Positions 24,427 to 32,340 of a stretch of DNA of 39,184 nucleotides are shown piece after piece (positions within the stretch are counted from its first letter, which is position 1; every line of letters begins with the position of its first letter). The notes beneath the pieces are model-generated. The model was given only the letters and a program-made list of their open reading frames with translations. It made no database searches and had not been told where the DNA came from. A program made the translations under genes and the position numbers. The DNA is from Bacteroidales bacterium (GTDB lineage Bacteria > Bacteroidota > Bacteroidia > Bacteroidales > VadinHA17): assembly GCA_009877105.1 (NCBI GenBank), contig WXFD01000048.1, forward strand, positions 1 through 39,184, written 5' to 3'.

Positions 24427-24478
24427 GTGTAATAAGATTGGTAAATGAACATATCGCATCTGACAACAGAGAATACAG

Positions 24479-24505
24479 AAAAAGGCAACCTGAAATTGCC
24501 TTTTT
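24479..24505 (-). terminator. terminator between rpsO and pnp
   Basis: AAAAAGGCAA (24479-24488) and TTGCCTTTTT (24496-24505) form a 10-bp stem with 7-nt loop whose arms provide A- and T-tracts in both directions. It starts directly after the rpsO stop codon. Confidence 0.8.
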
Positions 24506-24507
24506 CC

Positions 24508-24777
24508 CTATTTTCTTAATTTCAATGCTTTTACGATTTCGCGATACCGTTCGATATCTTTAACCTTAAGGTAATCCAAAAGCCTTCGCCTTCTCCCGAC
24601 AAGCTTAATCAGAGCTCTCTGGGTGCTGAAGTCCTTTTTATTTTTCTTGAGATGTTCAGTGAGATGGGATATTCTGTATGAAAATAATGCAATCTGCCCT
24701 TCCGCTGTTCCAGTATCAATCTCCGATGATCCAAACGTTTTGAAAAACTCCTGCTTCTTGTCAGTAGTCAAATACAT
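24508..24777 (-). CDS. rpsO: 30S ribosomal protein S15
   Basis: An 89-residue protein of exactly the usual length, binding the central domain of 16S rRNA and helping to bridge the subunits. It has the S15 core DTGTAEGQIALFSYRISHLT, the loop with DFSTQRALIKLVGRRRRLLDY, and the C-terminal YLKVKDIERYREIVKALKLR. I chose the ATG at 24777, because the longer upstream frame adds sequence foreign to S15 and includes the promoter. In E. coli S15 represses its own translation by binding its leader; the leader here is about 50 nt, and no structure was identified with confidence. Confidence 0.98.
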   Translation of the reverse strand: MYLTTDKKQEFFKTFGSSEIDTGTAEGQIALFSYRISHLTEHLKKNKKDFSTQRALIKLVGRRRRLLDYLKVKDIERYREIVKALKLRK

Positions 24778-24834
24778 GTCCTTAATTAATATTGTGTTTA
24801 TCCATAAATAAATTGAGTCACCAATTTTGGAACG

Positions 24835-24867
24835 CAAAAATAAGGCTTTTTTATGTAAATAATCAAA
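24835..24867 (-). promoter_or_regulatory. promoter of rpsO
   Basis: On the minus strand TTTG (24867-24864), a 21-bp spacer and TATTTTTG (24842-24835) match the Bacteroidetes consensus. The leader would be roughly 50 nt. Confidence 0.6.
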
Positions 24868-25052
24868 CAATTGAATAATTTTTTTGGTGCCGGATAAAAA
24901 TACCTGAATTAAAAACGTTCGGGAAATTCCGATTATTGTTTTATCATAATGACGTAAAATTAGATTAATACGCTGCGTCGGCAAATTATAAATTCATGGA
25001 ATTTATTAACAGTTATCAACAGTTTCGAACCAGTAATCCTTCCCCGTAAAAC
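24868..25052. other. AT-rich intergenic region upstream of rpsO
   Basis: Non-coding. It contains two adjacent 10-bp units, TTATTAACAG (25003-25012) and TTATCAACAG (25013-25022), each one to two bases from the DnaA box TTATCCACA. Nothing else is recognised. Confidence 0.4.
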
Positions 25053-25071
25053 ACTTCTGACTGTCAGAAGT
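25053..25071 (-). terminator. 19-bp palindrome, probable terminator of the DUF2851 gene
   Basis: ACTTCTGAC (25053-25061) and GTCAGAAGT (25063-25071) are perfectly complementary around one base. As RNA the stem would open to a 3-nt loop. On the minus strand it is followed by GTTTTACG, a short T-run, just past the stop codon. Confidence 0.5.
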
Positions 25072-25078
25072 TTAATTG

Positions 25079-26401
25079 TCATGGCTCAAGGAGTAATTCC
25101 TCCTGTTTTTTCAGATCTTTTCCCGCACTGATTATTACTGCCCCTATCCTGCATTCAAGGCATCTTCTTTTTTTGCAGTATTCATCCCTTAAATGGATAA
25201 GAGCCTGTGTATCAAAAGCTGATCCTGCTTCAATCCCCGATTTCCTCCAGTCTGCAATAACAGAATTGTCTTCGGCATGCAATTCGTCGAGAAAATCAAG
25301 TGCCTTCCCCCATATTCCTTCTTTTCCTGAATACTGACCATATACAAAAATCAGGGGGATCACGGCATTGACAAGTAATAATTCTGCTGCCTGAAGGCCG
25401 ACAGATTTGGGAACTGATTTGCTTTTGCGGCCAAAGATGTAATGATCATCCCAGTATGGTGAAGAGGTAACCTCAAACAATTCCCTCAGCCGGCAGATTT
25501 CCTCAGCTTCAAGCACCCTTGAAAACAATCCGCCTGCAACTGAAAGCATCGCGGCGAGCTGGGAAATCCTCACCGTAGGAAAGTTTACGGGCCGCAACCT
25601 GCTGAATTTCCAAAGCCAGCCGTGAATGGGAACAATGGAATACTTGGCAGACAGAATCCTGAATTCCCTCACAAGCTGGCTGTAATAATCATCTGCAATA
25701 GCATTTTTAAATAGTCCTTCCTCCAGCATTCCGGCTGTTCCAAAAAGCAGGGCCTCAACCTGCAATCTGTTGTCGGCATGTTTTCGTATTATTTTGAAGG
25801 GCAATGCGGTTGCAAGCATCTCAAAGGGATCCGTATTTACCCTGAACCCGAAATAGCGTGTCAGTATCCTGTAAAATGTTTCATCCCAGTCATTACCGGT
25901 ATCCCTGAAAGTTCTGAAGATAGCGGCTGATTTTTGCTGCAATCTTTCTGCCAGCAGGTAATGGAGCCAGTGCCGGATGATGAACCTGTCCATCCTGTTA
26001 ACATAGCCCTGGCAGGCCACTACGGCCGGATTGTTTACCAGATCAATATACCTTTGATACAATGCAGCATCATACTTGATTTCAACTGTCAGCAATTCAT
26101 TTCCCCTCGCATTGAAAACCTTTTTATCATTCTCACCGACAACATGGAGAATGACATTGTCAAATGCATGATCAAGGTTATGGCCATGTGCATTGAAGTG
26201 ACTCGACCGGGTATGTATCTCCACATTCCCGGCCCATTCTGTTCCCCCTATGTTGATCCTGGCGTTGAAAAAATCAGGACCTGAATCACGGTTATAATCG
26301 CCGGGATAAATAACAATAATTCTGTTTTTTTCATGATCAACAAGTGCATCCTTGTCATAAAGTGCATACTTCCACAGGTAATGGAGGAATTCTTCTTTCA
26401 T
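25079..26401 (-). CDS. DUF2851 family protein
   Basis: A 440-residue protein opening MKEEFLHYLWKYALYDKDAL, followed by the conserved block IYPGDYNRDSGPDFFNARIN, WAGNVEIHTRSSHFNAHGHN and NVILHVV. This matches the DUF2851 family, frequent in Bacteroidetes. The early GPDFFNARI...GNVEIH...W/H pattern resembles the core of some nuclease-like folds (Asp and Glu-x-His on neighbouring strands), but I cannot prove this. The C-terminus has cysteines in KKRRCLECRIG, a possible metal site. No signal peptide, so cytoplasmic. The ATG at 26401 is preferred; an in-frame ATG at 26434 lies next to the pyrF terminator. Function unknown. Confidence 0.82.
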   Translation of the reverse strand: MKEEFLHYLWKYALYDKDALVDHEKNRIIVIYPGDYNRDSGPDFFNARINIGGTEWAGNVEIHTRSSHFNAHGHNLDHAFDNVILHVVGENDKKVFNARGNELLTVEIKYDAALYQRYIDLVNNPAVVACQGYVNRMDRFIIRHWLHYLLAERLQQKSAAIFRTFRDTGNDWDETFYRILTRYFGFRVNTDPFEMLATALPFKIIRKHADNRLQVEALLFGTAGMLEEGLFKNAIADDYYSQLVREFRILSAKYSIVPIHGWLWKFSRLRPVNFPTVRISQLAAMLSVAGGLFSRVLEAEEICRLRELFEVTSSPYWDDHYIFGRKSKSVPKSVGLQAAELLLVNAVIPLIFVYGQYSGKEGIWGKALDFLDELHAEDNSVIADWRKSGIEAGSAFDTQALIHLRDEYCKKRRCLECRIGAVIISAGKDLKKQEELLLEP

Positions 26402-26444
26402 TGCAGCACGATTTAAATTTGACAGCGAGATCATAAATATAATG

Positions 26445-26479
26445 AAAAAGGCCTGAAAAAAGAAACTTCAAGCCTTTTT
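26445..26479 (-). terminator. terminator of the prfA-pyrF transcript
   Basis: AAAAAGGCCTGAA (26445-26457) pairs with TTCAAGCCTTTTT (26467-26479), 13 positions with one wobble, and on the minus strand the stem ends in CCTTTTTC. It lies about 105 bp past the pyrF stop. Confidence 0.7.
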
Positions 26480-26583
26480 TCTATCCATCACGCGGGACAT
26501 TCTGCTAAACAGCACGATTACAGGCCATGGGCCTGCTGACCAGGTCCACGGGAATCCGGCAGAGACAGGGGCAGTCTGATGAC

Positions 26584-27411
26584 CTAAATCAGGCCTGCTT
26601 CGGCAAGGTATTCCGCCATTTCCTGCTGCAGTTCCATAGCCTTCCTCCCTGCTACGTTATCAAACTTATCTGAGTTGTCGGCAAAAATTATACCTCTCGA
26701 GGAGTTCACCAAAAGGCCGCAGCGGTCGTTCATACCGTGCCTGGCAACCTCCCTCAGGCTTCCTCCCTGGGCCCCCACGCCGGGCACCAGCAGGAAATGA
26801 TCGGGCACAATTTCCCTTATCCCTGCAAGCATTTCAGCCCTGGTGGCTCCGGCCACATACATTAAATTATCAATTGTTCCCCAATTCCGTGAGGTCCGGA
26901 TTACTTTCTCAAAAAGCCTCATCCCGTCACCGTAATGATATTGAAAATCATCAGCGCCCTTATTTGATGTCAGTGCAAGGAGCACAACCCATTTGCCCTG
27001 ATATGAAAGGAAAGGTACAACAGAATCCTCTCCCATATATGGTGCAACTGTGACTGCATCACATTGCATCTTTTCAAAAAAGGCCTTTGCATACATCCTG
27101 GATGTGTTCCCGATGTCGCCCCGTTTTGCATCGGCGATAATAAAAATGCCGGGATAGTTTTCCCTGATATAGGATATTGTTGATTCAAGCGAAATCAGAC
27201 CCCTGTATCCGAGGGTTTCATAAAATGCCAGGTTGGGTTTGAATGCCACTGCATAGCCGGCAGTTGCATCAATTATTCTCCTGTTGAACTCAAAAACCGG
27301 ATCGTCATACCTGTGGAGGAATTCAGGGATTTTTTCAATTTCCGGATCAAGTCCGACGCACAGAAATGACTTTTTGGCGACGATATTCCTGAACAATCCG
27401 TTATGATCCAT
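26584..27411 (-). CDS. pyrF: orotidine-5'-phosphate decarboxylase
   Basis: A 275-residue TIM-barrel enzyme of the longer (type 2) PyrF group, catalysing the last step of UMP synthesis, OMP to UMP plus CO2. The catalytic Asp-Lys-Asp array is in [20 protein letters not shown]. Upstream is CVGLDPE and [11 protein letters not shown]; downstream [12 protein letters not shown] and the phosphate-binding [12 protein letters not shown] and [12 protein letters not shown]. It starts 6 bp after the prfA stop, so the two genes are co-transcribed. Confidence 0.97.
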   Translation of the reverse strand: MDHNGLFRNIVAKKSFLCVGLDPEIEKIPEFLHRYDDPVFEFNRRIIDATAGYAVAFKPNLAFYETLGYRGLISLESTISYIRENYPGIFIIADAKRGDIGNTSRMYAKAFFEKMQCDAVTVAPYMGEDSVVPFLSYQGKWVVLLALTSNKGADDFQYHYGDGMRLFEKVIRTSRNWGTIDNLMYVAGATRAEMLAGIREIVPDHFLLVPGVGAQGGSLREVARHGMNDRCGLLVNSSRGIIFADNSDKFDNVAGRKAMELQQEMAEYLAEAGLI

Positions 27412-27417
27412 GTCTCC

Positions 27418-28503
27418 TTAAATATTGTTTTCCTTTAATCTTTCTGCATTTTCTGCCATCTGCAGCTTGTCAATGATCTCACCTATATTGCCGTCGAGTA
27501 TCGAAGGAAGGTTATAAAGTGTCAGATTGATCCTGTGGTCGGTCATTCTTCCCTGGGGATAATTGTATGTCCGGATTTTTGCGGAACGGTCACCTGTTGA
27601 CACCATTGTTTTTCTTTTCCGGGAAACGTCATCAAGGTATTTCTGATACTCGAGGTTATAAAGCCTGGTCCTCAGTTCCTTGAGAGCTTTGTCATAATTC
27701 TTGATCTGTGATTTTTCATCCTGGCAGGTGACCACGATACCGGTTGGGATATGAGTGAGTCGTATTGCCGAATAGGTTGTATTGACAGACTGTCCGCCAG
27801 GGCCCGATGAGCAGTAAGTGTCTTTCCGTATATCCTCATTTTTTATCTCGATATCGAATTCGCCGGCCTCCGGCAGAACAACAACAGAAGCTGCCGAAGT
27901 ATGTACCCGCCCCTGGGTTTCGGTCTGAGGCACTCTCTGGACCCTATGAACGCCCGATTCATATTTCAGTGTCCCGTAAACACCTTCTCCCGAGACACTT
28001 ATCACAATCTCCTTATAACCTCCGGCGGTTCCAAGCGAATAGCTGTTTATATCAGCACGCCAGCCCTTTTGCTCAAAGAATTTTGAATACATCCTGAAAA
28101 GATCGCCGGCAAAAATACTTGCTTCATCTCCGCCTGTTCCGGCCCTGATCTCCATTACGGCGTTCTTTTCATCTTCCGGATCGGCAGGAATCAACAGGAG
28201 TTTTATTTCTTCCTCCATACCGGGTACCCTGTCATTAAGCTCTTCAAGCTCAGCTTTTGCCATTTCCCTCATCTCTTCATCCTTTTCCGATGCCAGAAGT
28301 TCCTTTGTACTGGCAATGTTCGCAAGGGTTAACCTGTAATTTTCATATGCAGCTATTATTGGCTGAAGATCCTTGTACTCCCTGTTCAGCCTGATATACC
28401 TTTCCATATCTGAAAGCACATCCTGATGTGTCAGCAGCTCTCCAACCTCCAGGAATCTTGCTTTTACACCTTCAAGCTTTTCAAGAATTAAATTGTTTGC
28501 CAT
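27418..28503 (-). CDS. prfA: peptide chain release factor 1
   Basis: A 361-residue class I release factor that ends translation at UAA and UAG codons. The peptidyl-tRNA hydrolysis motif GGQ is in [20 protein letters not shown]. The codon-recognition region has [20 protein letters not shown], and the ribosome-binding element [20 protein letters not shown] is present. The C-terminus [18 protein letters not shown] is typical of RF1. The ATG at 28503 ([10 protein letters not shown]) is preferred to a TTG at 28512. pyrF follows at 6 bp. A TAnnTTTG-like element lies just upstream. Confidence 0.97.
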   Translation of the reverse strand: MANNLILEKLEGVKARFLEVGELLTHQDVLSDMERYIRLNREYKDLQPIIAAYENYRLTLANIASTKELLASEKDEEMREMAKAELEELNDRVPGMEEEIKLLLIPADPEDEKNAVMEIRAGTGGDEASIFAGDLFRMYSKFFEQKGWRADINSYSLGTAGGYKEIVISVSGEGVYGTLKYESGVHRVQRVPQTETQGRVHTSAASVVVLPEAGEFDIEIKNEDIRKDTYCSSGPGGQSVNTTYSAIRLTHIPTGIVVTCQDEKSQIKNYDKALKELRTRLYNLEYQKYLDDVSRKRKTMVSTGDRSAKIRTYNYPQGRMTDHRINLTLYNLPSILDGNIGEIIDKLQMAENAERLKENNI

Positions 28504-28523
28504 TTCCTTCAAATTTCAGGGTG

Positions 28524-28531
28524 CAAATTTA
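28524..28531 (-). promoter_or_regulatory. possible -7 element of prfA
   Basis: The minus strand reads TAAATTTG about 20 bp upstream of the prfA start. No TTTG at the expected -33 distance. Confidence 0.3.
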
Positions 28532-28712
28532 GAAAATTGTATGCATATCTGATGAGGCAGGAAGTTTGTATCAGCCGGAACTACTACTTAAATTTCAATC
28601 TTCCTGATCTGATTTAAGCTTGAACGGGCATTTGCCTGTTTGTCCGAACCGCCTTAAAGGAAAGGAATGGTTCATATTTTGCAAATCGGATTAACATCGG
28701 CCCTGTAATTTT

Positions 28713-29882
28713 CTAGTATTCAAATTTCCCCGGCTCAGAAACAATTGTAAGCCTTTTCTGGTCCGATTTCTCGCAATGTCCGATGACCCTGGCATCCAGG
28801 TCAAACCCTTTAGCAATATCAATCACCTGTGAAGCATCTTCCTCACAAAGATAAATTTCAAATCTGTGCCCCATGTTAAATACCCGGTACATTTCGCTCC
28901 AGGGAGTACCTGACTGTTCCTGTATGATCCTGAAAAGAGGGGGTATACTGAACATAGAATCCTTGACAATATGCAAATTATCGATAAAGTTGAGGATCTT
29001 GGTCTGTCCTCCCCCGGAACAGTGGATCATTCCGTGGATCCTTTCCCTGAATGCTTCAAGTATTGCTTTGATTACCGGGGCATATGTACGGGTGGGAGAA
29101 AGTACCAGCTTGCCGTAATCAAGGCTGAAACCTTCTGGTATGTCAGTCAATGCCAGTGAACCTGAATAAACAATATCTGAAGGCAGGTCAGTATCATAAC
29201 TTTCGGGGTACTTTTCAGCCAGGTAATGAGCAAAAACATCATGCCGTGCCGAGGTCAGACCGTTACTGCCGATTCCGCTGTTATATTCTTTCTCATAGGT
29301 TGTCTGTCCGGACGAAGCAAGGCCGACAATCAGGTCACCGGGCCTGATATTGTGATTGGAAATAACCTCCGACCTTCTGACCCTGGCCACTACCGTTGAA
29401 TCTACAACAATGGTGCGGACAATGTCGCCCAGATCAGCAGTTTCTCCACCGGTAGACCTTATATCTATTCCGAGGCTGCGAAGATCTTCCAGCACCTCTT
29501 CAGTTCCATTGATCAGGGCTGAAATTATTTCTCCGGGAATCAGTCTTTTGTTCCTTCCTATCGTGGTGGACACCAGTATATTGTTGACGGCGCCAACGCA
29601 GAGCAGATCATCGGTATTCATTACAACAGCATCCTGTGCAATACCTTTCCAGACCGACATATCCCCGGTTTCCCTCCAGTAAACATATGCGAGGGAAGAT
29701 TTTGTGCCGGCACCGTCAGCATGCATGATATTGCAGAAATCAGGTTCGCCTCCCAGAAGATCGGGCACTATCTTACAGAAAGCCCCGGGGTACAATCCCT
29801 TATCAATTCCATTAATCGCTTTGTGGACATCTTCCTTCGAGGACGAGACTCCTCTTTTGCTGTACCTTGACTCTTCTGACAT
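28713..29882 (-). CDS. purM: phosphoribosylformylglycinamidine cyclo-ligase (AIR synthase)
   Basis: A 389-residue ATP-dependent enzyme that closes the imidazole ring in purine synthesis, turning FGAM into AIR. It opens SRYSKRGVSSSKEDVHKAI and has the substrate-loop segments MHADGAGTKSSLAY, DAVVMNTDDLLCVGA, TGGETADLGDIVRTIVVDST, the LIVGLASSGQTTYE region and MIHCSGGGQTKILNF. These match the AIR synthase N- and C-terminal domains. It is longer than the E. coli protein (345 residues), as is usual in Bacteroidetes. It sits 200 bp upstream of prfA on the same strand, with a possible TATCTTTG -7 element at 29902-29909. Confidence 0.95.
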   Translation of the reverse strand: MSEESRYSKRGVSSSKEDVHKAINGIDKGLYPGAFCKIVPDLLGGEPDFCNIMHADGAGTKSSLAYVYWRETGDMSVWKGIAQDAVVMNTDDLLCVGAVNNILVSTTIGRNKRLIPGEIISALINGTEEVLEDLRSLGIDIRSTGGETADLGDIVRTIVVDSTVVARVRRSEVISNHNIRPGDLIVGLASSGQTTYEKEYNSGIGSNGLTSARHDVFAHYLAEKYPESYDTDLPSDIVYSGSLALTDIPEGFSLDYGKLVLSPTRTYAPVIKAILEAFRERIHGMIHCSGGGQTKILNFIDNLHIVKDSMFSIPPLFRIIQEQSGTPWSEMYRVFNMGHRFEIYLCEEDASQVIDIAKGFDLDARVIGHCEKSDQKRLTIVSEPGKFEY

Positions 29883-29901
29883 TCCCTGGGTTATTGTTAG
29901 G

Positions 29902-29909
29902 CAAAGATA
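29902..29909 (-). promoter_or_regulatory. possible -7 element of purM
   Basis: The minus strand reads TATCTTTG, an exact TAnnTTTG, 20 bp upstream of the purM start. The -33 box is not recognisable. Confidence 0.3.
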
Positions 29910-30103
29910 GAAAAAAGTTTATTCATGTTTTCGCCCGGCCCTTCCGGCAGATAATCCGCGATCTGTCTTCTTTTAAACACCATCTGTTAAATAAATAACA
30001 GCAGCTGTCAAACCTGCAGGAATAATTTCGGCCGGATTCAATGACAGGGAATCAGGGTTTACAGACAGGATACAGTGGAAAAGAGAACTATTATGAGTTC
30101 CGG

Positions 30104-32101
30104 TTATTTGCCCGAAGGTTCATAGTCGGTCCTGAGTACCCTGAATTCAGTTCTTCTGTTTATCTGATGTGCAATTTCCTTCTGTTCCTCACTTCCCAGG
30201 CTGTTGATCAGTTGTTCTGTCAGAACTGTTCCAGGCTTCAGAAAGCTGTTCTGGGCAGCTATGGCATCATCAACCACCTTGGGGGTGGATTCACCGTAAC
30301 CTTTTGGAAACAGTCTTTCCGGAGCAATGCCCTTTTCAATAAGATACTGAACTACTGACTGGGCTCTTTTCTGCGATAGCTCGAGATTATATTCTTCCGT
30401 ATCCCGGGAGTCGGTATGGGACATCAGCTCTATTGTAACGTTGGGATTATCGTTAAGCGTTTCAACCAGTTTGTCGAGCGACACCATCGATTCAGGCCGC
30501 AAATCCCATTTTCCGAAATCATAGAATATATTGGGCAGTTCAATTGGCCTGTCAATGGCTGTAAGCAATATTGTAACCATGAAGTCGCGGCTTTTTTCCT
30601 GACCCTTGGTGGTTTCTTTTTCCTTCCCGTTCAGATAGCCTTTCTTTGATGCAAGGAATATATAATCAACATCCTGTTTGAGACTGAATTTAAACTCACC
30701 TCCGGTTCCGGTTTCAGCCTGAAGGTTTGATCCGTCACTTGCAATGAGCTGAATAACCGATCCGGCAATAGGGCTCCCGGTCTTTTCATCCTTTACGAGC
30801 CCCGTAACGGAGAACTGCAGCGGCGGAAGTTCAAAGGAAAAGAGATCATCATTACCCCTTCCCTTCCTGGTTGAGCTGAATATTCCCCTTTCGCTTCCCT
30901 TCTCAAAACAGATCCCGAAATCATCTGCAGGACTGTTTATTGGTGATTTCATATTGGTTACCACCCATGAACCATCGGGCTGGGGTACGGCTTTGAAAAT
31001 ATCGAGGCCTCCCATGCCAATCCTCCCGTCGGATGCAAAATAAAGTATTCCGTCTTCCCTGACATAGGGAAAAAGCTCATTTCCTGAAGTATTGATGTCG
31101 GGGCCCAGATTGCGGGGAGGGGCCCATGAGTTATCTCCGCTTTTTGTTGTGTAATATATGTCTTTCTGCCCAAAGCCGCCTTCCATTTCTGAAACAAAAT
31201 ACAGGATATGGCCGTCAGCTGACAAGGCAGGGTGGGCAGCAACCAGCGAATCAGGCAGAATCTTAATATCCTGCGGCTTGCTCCATCTGTCCCCGTTTCT
31301 TTTGGAATACATGATTATGCAACCCTTCTTTTCACGCTTACCTGCTTCACACCTTGTAAAGTAAACCTCAGAGAAATCGGATGAAAAGCAGGGCGTCCCA
31401 TCTTCAAACTCGCTGTTAAGATCGGTTACAGGCACAGGAGTGCTCCATTTGGATTTTTTGTCGAGCCGGCTTTCAAAAATATCGGTAAAATTCTGGCCAG
31501 TTGCACCGTGGGTTTTATTTCCGGCAGCATCATCACGCGATGAAGTGAAGTAAACGAGGCTGTAATCATCACGGCCATAGGCAGGGCTGAAATCAGATTT
31601 CCTCGAATTAAGATCCTTAAGCTCCTCAACCTTATAAGGTTCGGGATTCCTTTGCCACTCCAGGGCAAGCTCGCAGGCCCGTATTTCCTGGTCAGCCTTT
31701 ATATCGGTCGGGGCAATTTGCTTGTACTTGCGGAACTCTTCAATTGCCTGCTGATATTTCCCGTTTTTTTTCATGGTTGAAGCCAGCCAGAATGATGCCT
31801 CAGGCTTTGAGAACGAGGATTTTGCTGCAAGCCGGTACCAGGTTTCCGCATTTTTCGGATCATTGGTGAGCCTGTAGCACTCGGCAATCATGTAACCAAG
31901 TTCGGTCCTAGCGGCCCTGTCTGTTTTACTCGATTTGGAATATGCATCCTTGAAATGATCAATTGCTTCATAATATTCACCCGCGTTATACGATGCATAG
32001 GCTCTCTCCGTTTTCCGCTTCTGCGCCGAACCGTCGGGTGATGCCATGAAAGTCAGTAAGATAATAAACAACAGCACTCTTCTCATAACCTGATTATCCA
32101 T
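30104..32101 (-). CDS. PorE-like envelope protein (TPR, PD40 propeller, CRD, OmpA)
   Basis: A 665-residue secreted protein with a signal peptide (MRRVLLFIILLTFMASPDGS) lacking a lipobox. Residues about 30-150 are TPR repeats (AYASYNAGEYYEAIDHFKDA). About 165-415 are PD40/WD40-like propeller blades (SLVYFTSSRDD, EVYFTRCEAG, ILYFVSEMEGGFGQKDIYY, ILYFASDGRIGMGGLDIF). About 430-515 is a carboxypeptidase-regulatory-like domain (VTGLVKDEKTGSPIAGSVIQ). About 520-655 is an OmpA peptidoglycan-binding domain (IFYDFGKWDLRPES, IELMSHTDSRDTEEYN, LSQKRAQSVVQYL). The same domain order is known from PorE (PG1058), a Porphyromonas gingivalis type IX secretion component. The family also has many members outside that system, so direct orthology is uncertain. 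ATG at 32086 is an alternative start. Confidence 0.85.
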   Translation of the reverse strand: MDNQVMRRVLLFIILLTFMASPDGSAQKRKTERAYASYNAGEYYEAIDHFKDAYSKSSKTDRAARTELGYMIAECYRLTNDPKNAETWYRLAAKSSFSKPEASFWLASTMKKNGKYQQAIEEFRKYKQIAPTDIKADQEIRACELALEWQRNPEPYKVEELKDLNSRKSDFSPAYGRDDYSLVYFTSSRDDAAGNKTHGATGQNFTDIFESRLDKKSKWSTPVPVTDLNSEFEDGTPCFSSDFSEVYFTRCEAGKREKKGCIIMYSKRNGDRWSKPQDIKILPDSLVAAHPALSADGHILYFVSEMEGGFGQKDIYYTTKSGDNSWAPPRNLGPDINTSGNELFPYVREDGILYFASDGRIGMGGLDIFKAVPQPDGSWVVTNMKSPINSPADDFGICFEKGSERGIFSSTRKGRGNDDLFSFELPPLQFSVTGLVKDEKTGSPIAGSVIQLIASDGSNLQAETGTGGEFKFSLKQDVDYIFLASKKGYLNGKEKETTKGQEKSRDFMVTILLTAIDRPIELPNIFYDFGKWDLRPESMVSLDKLVETLNDNPNVTIELMSHTDSRDTEEYNLELSQKRAQSVVQYLIEKGIAPERLFPKGYGESTPKVVDDAIAAQNSFLKPGTVLTEQLINSLGSEEQKEIAHQINRRTEFRVLRTDYEPSGK

Positions 32102-32340
32102 TTGGCAATAAAAGTAATCATTTTAAGCAATTATGGTGCCAGAATTTAACGACGGGCGAAATGAAATATTTTGGCTGAAAAGGAACTGCGCCTGATATCC
32201 CCGTAATACATATTTTATATGTCGCCCCGGTCAGCATTTCAGTCCTTGCCACACCATGCCGGCTGCCGGGAAACAACGGAATGGCCCCGGGAAAGTGATT
32301 CCTGAAAAATCCGGAGATTGCAAATTATACCGGTTATCTG

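Noticed and set aside
24778..24984. N-terminal extension of ribosomal protein S15 (69 extra residues)
   Set aside because: The extension overlaps the consensus promoter and AT-rich leader; the 89-residue form is the universal length.
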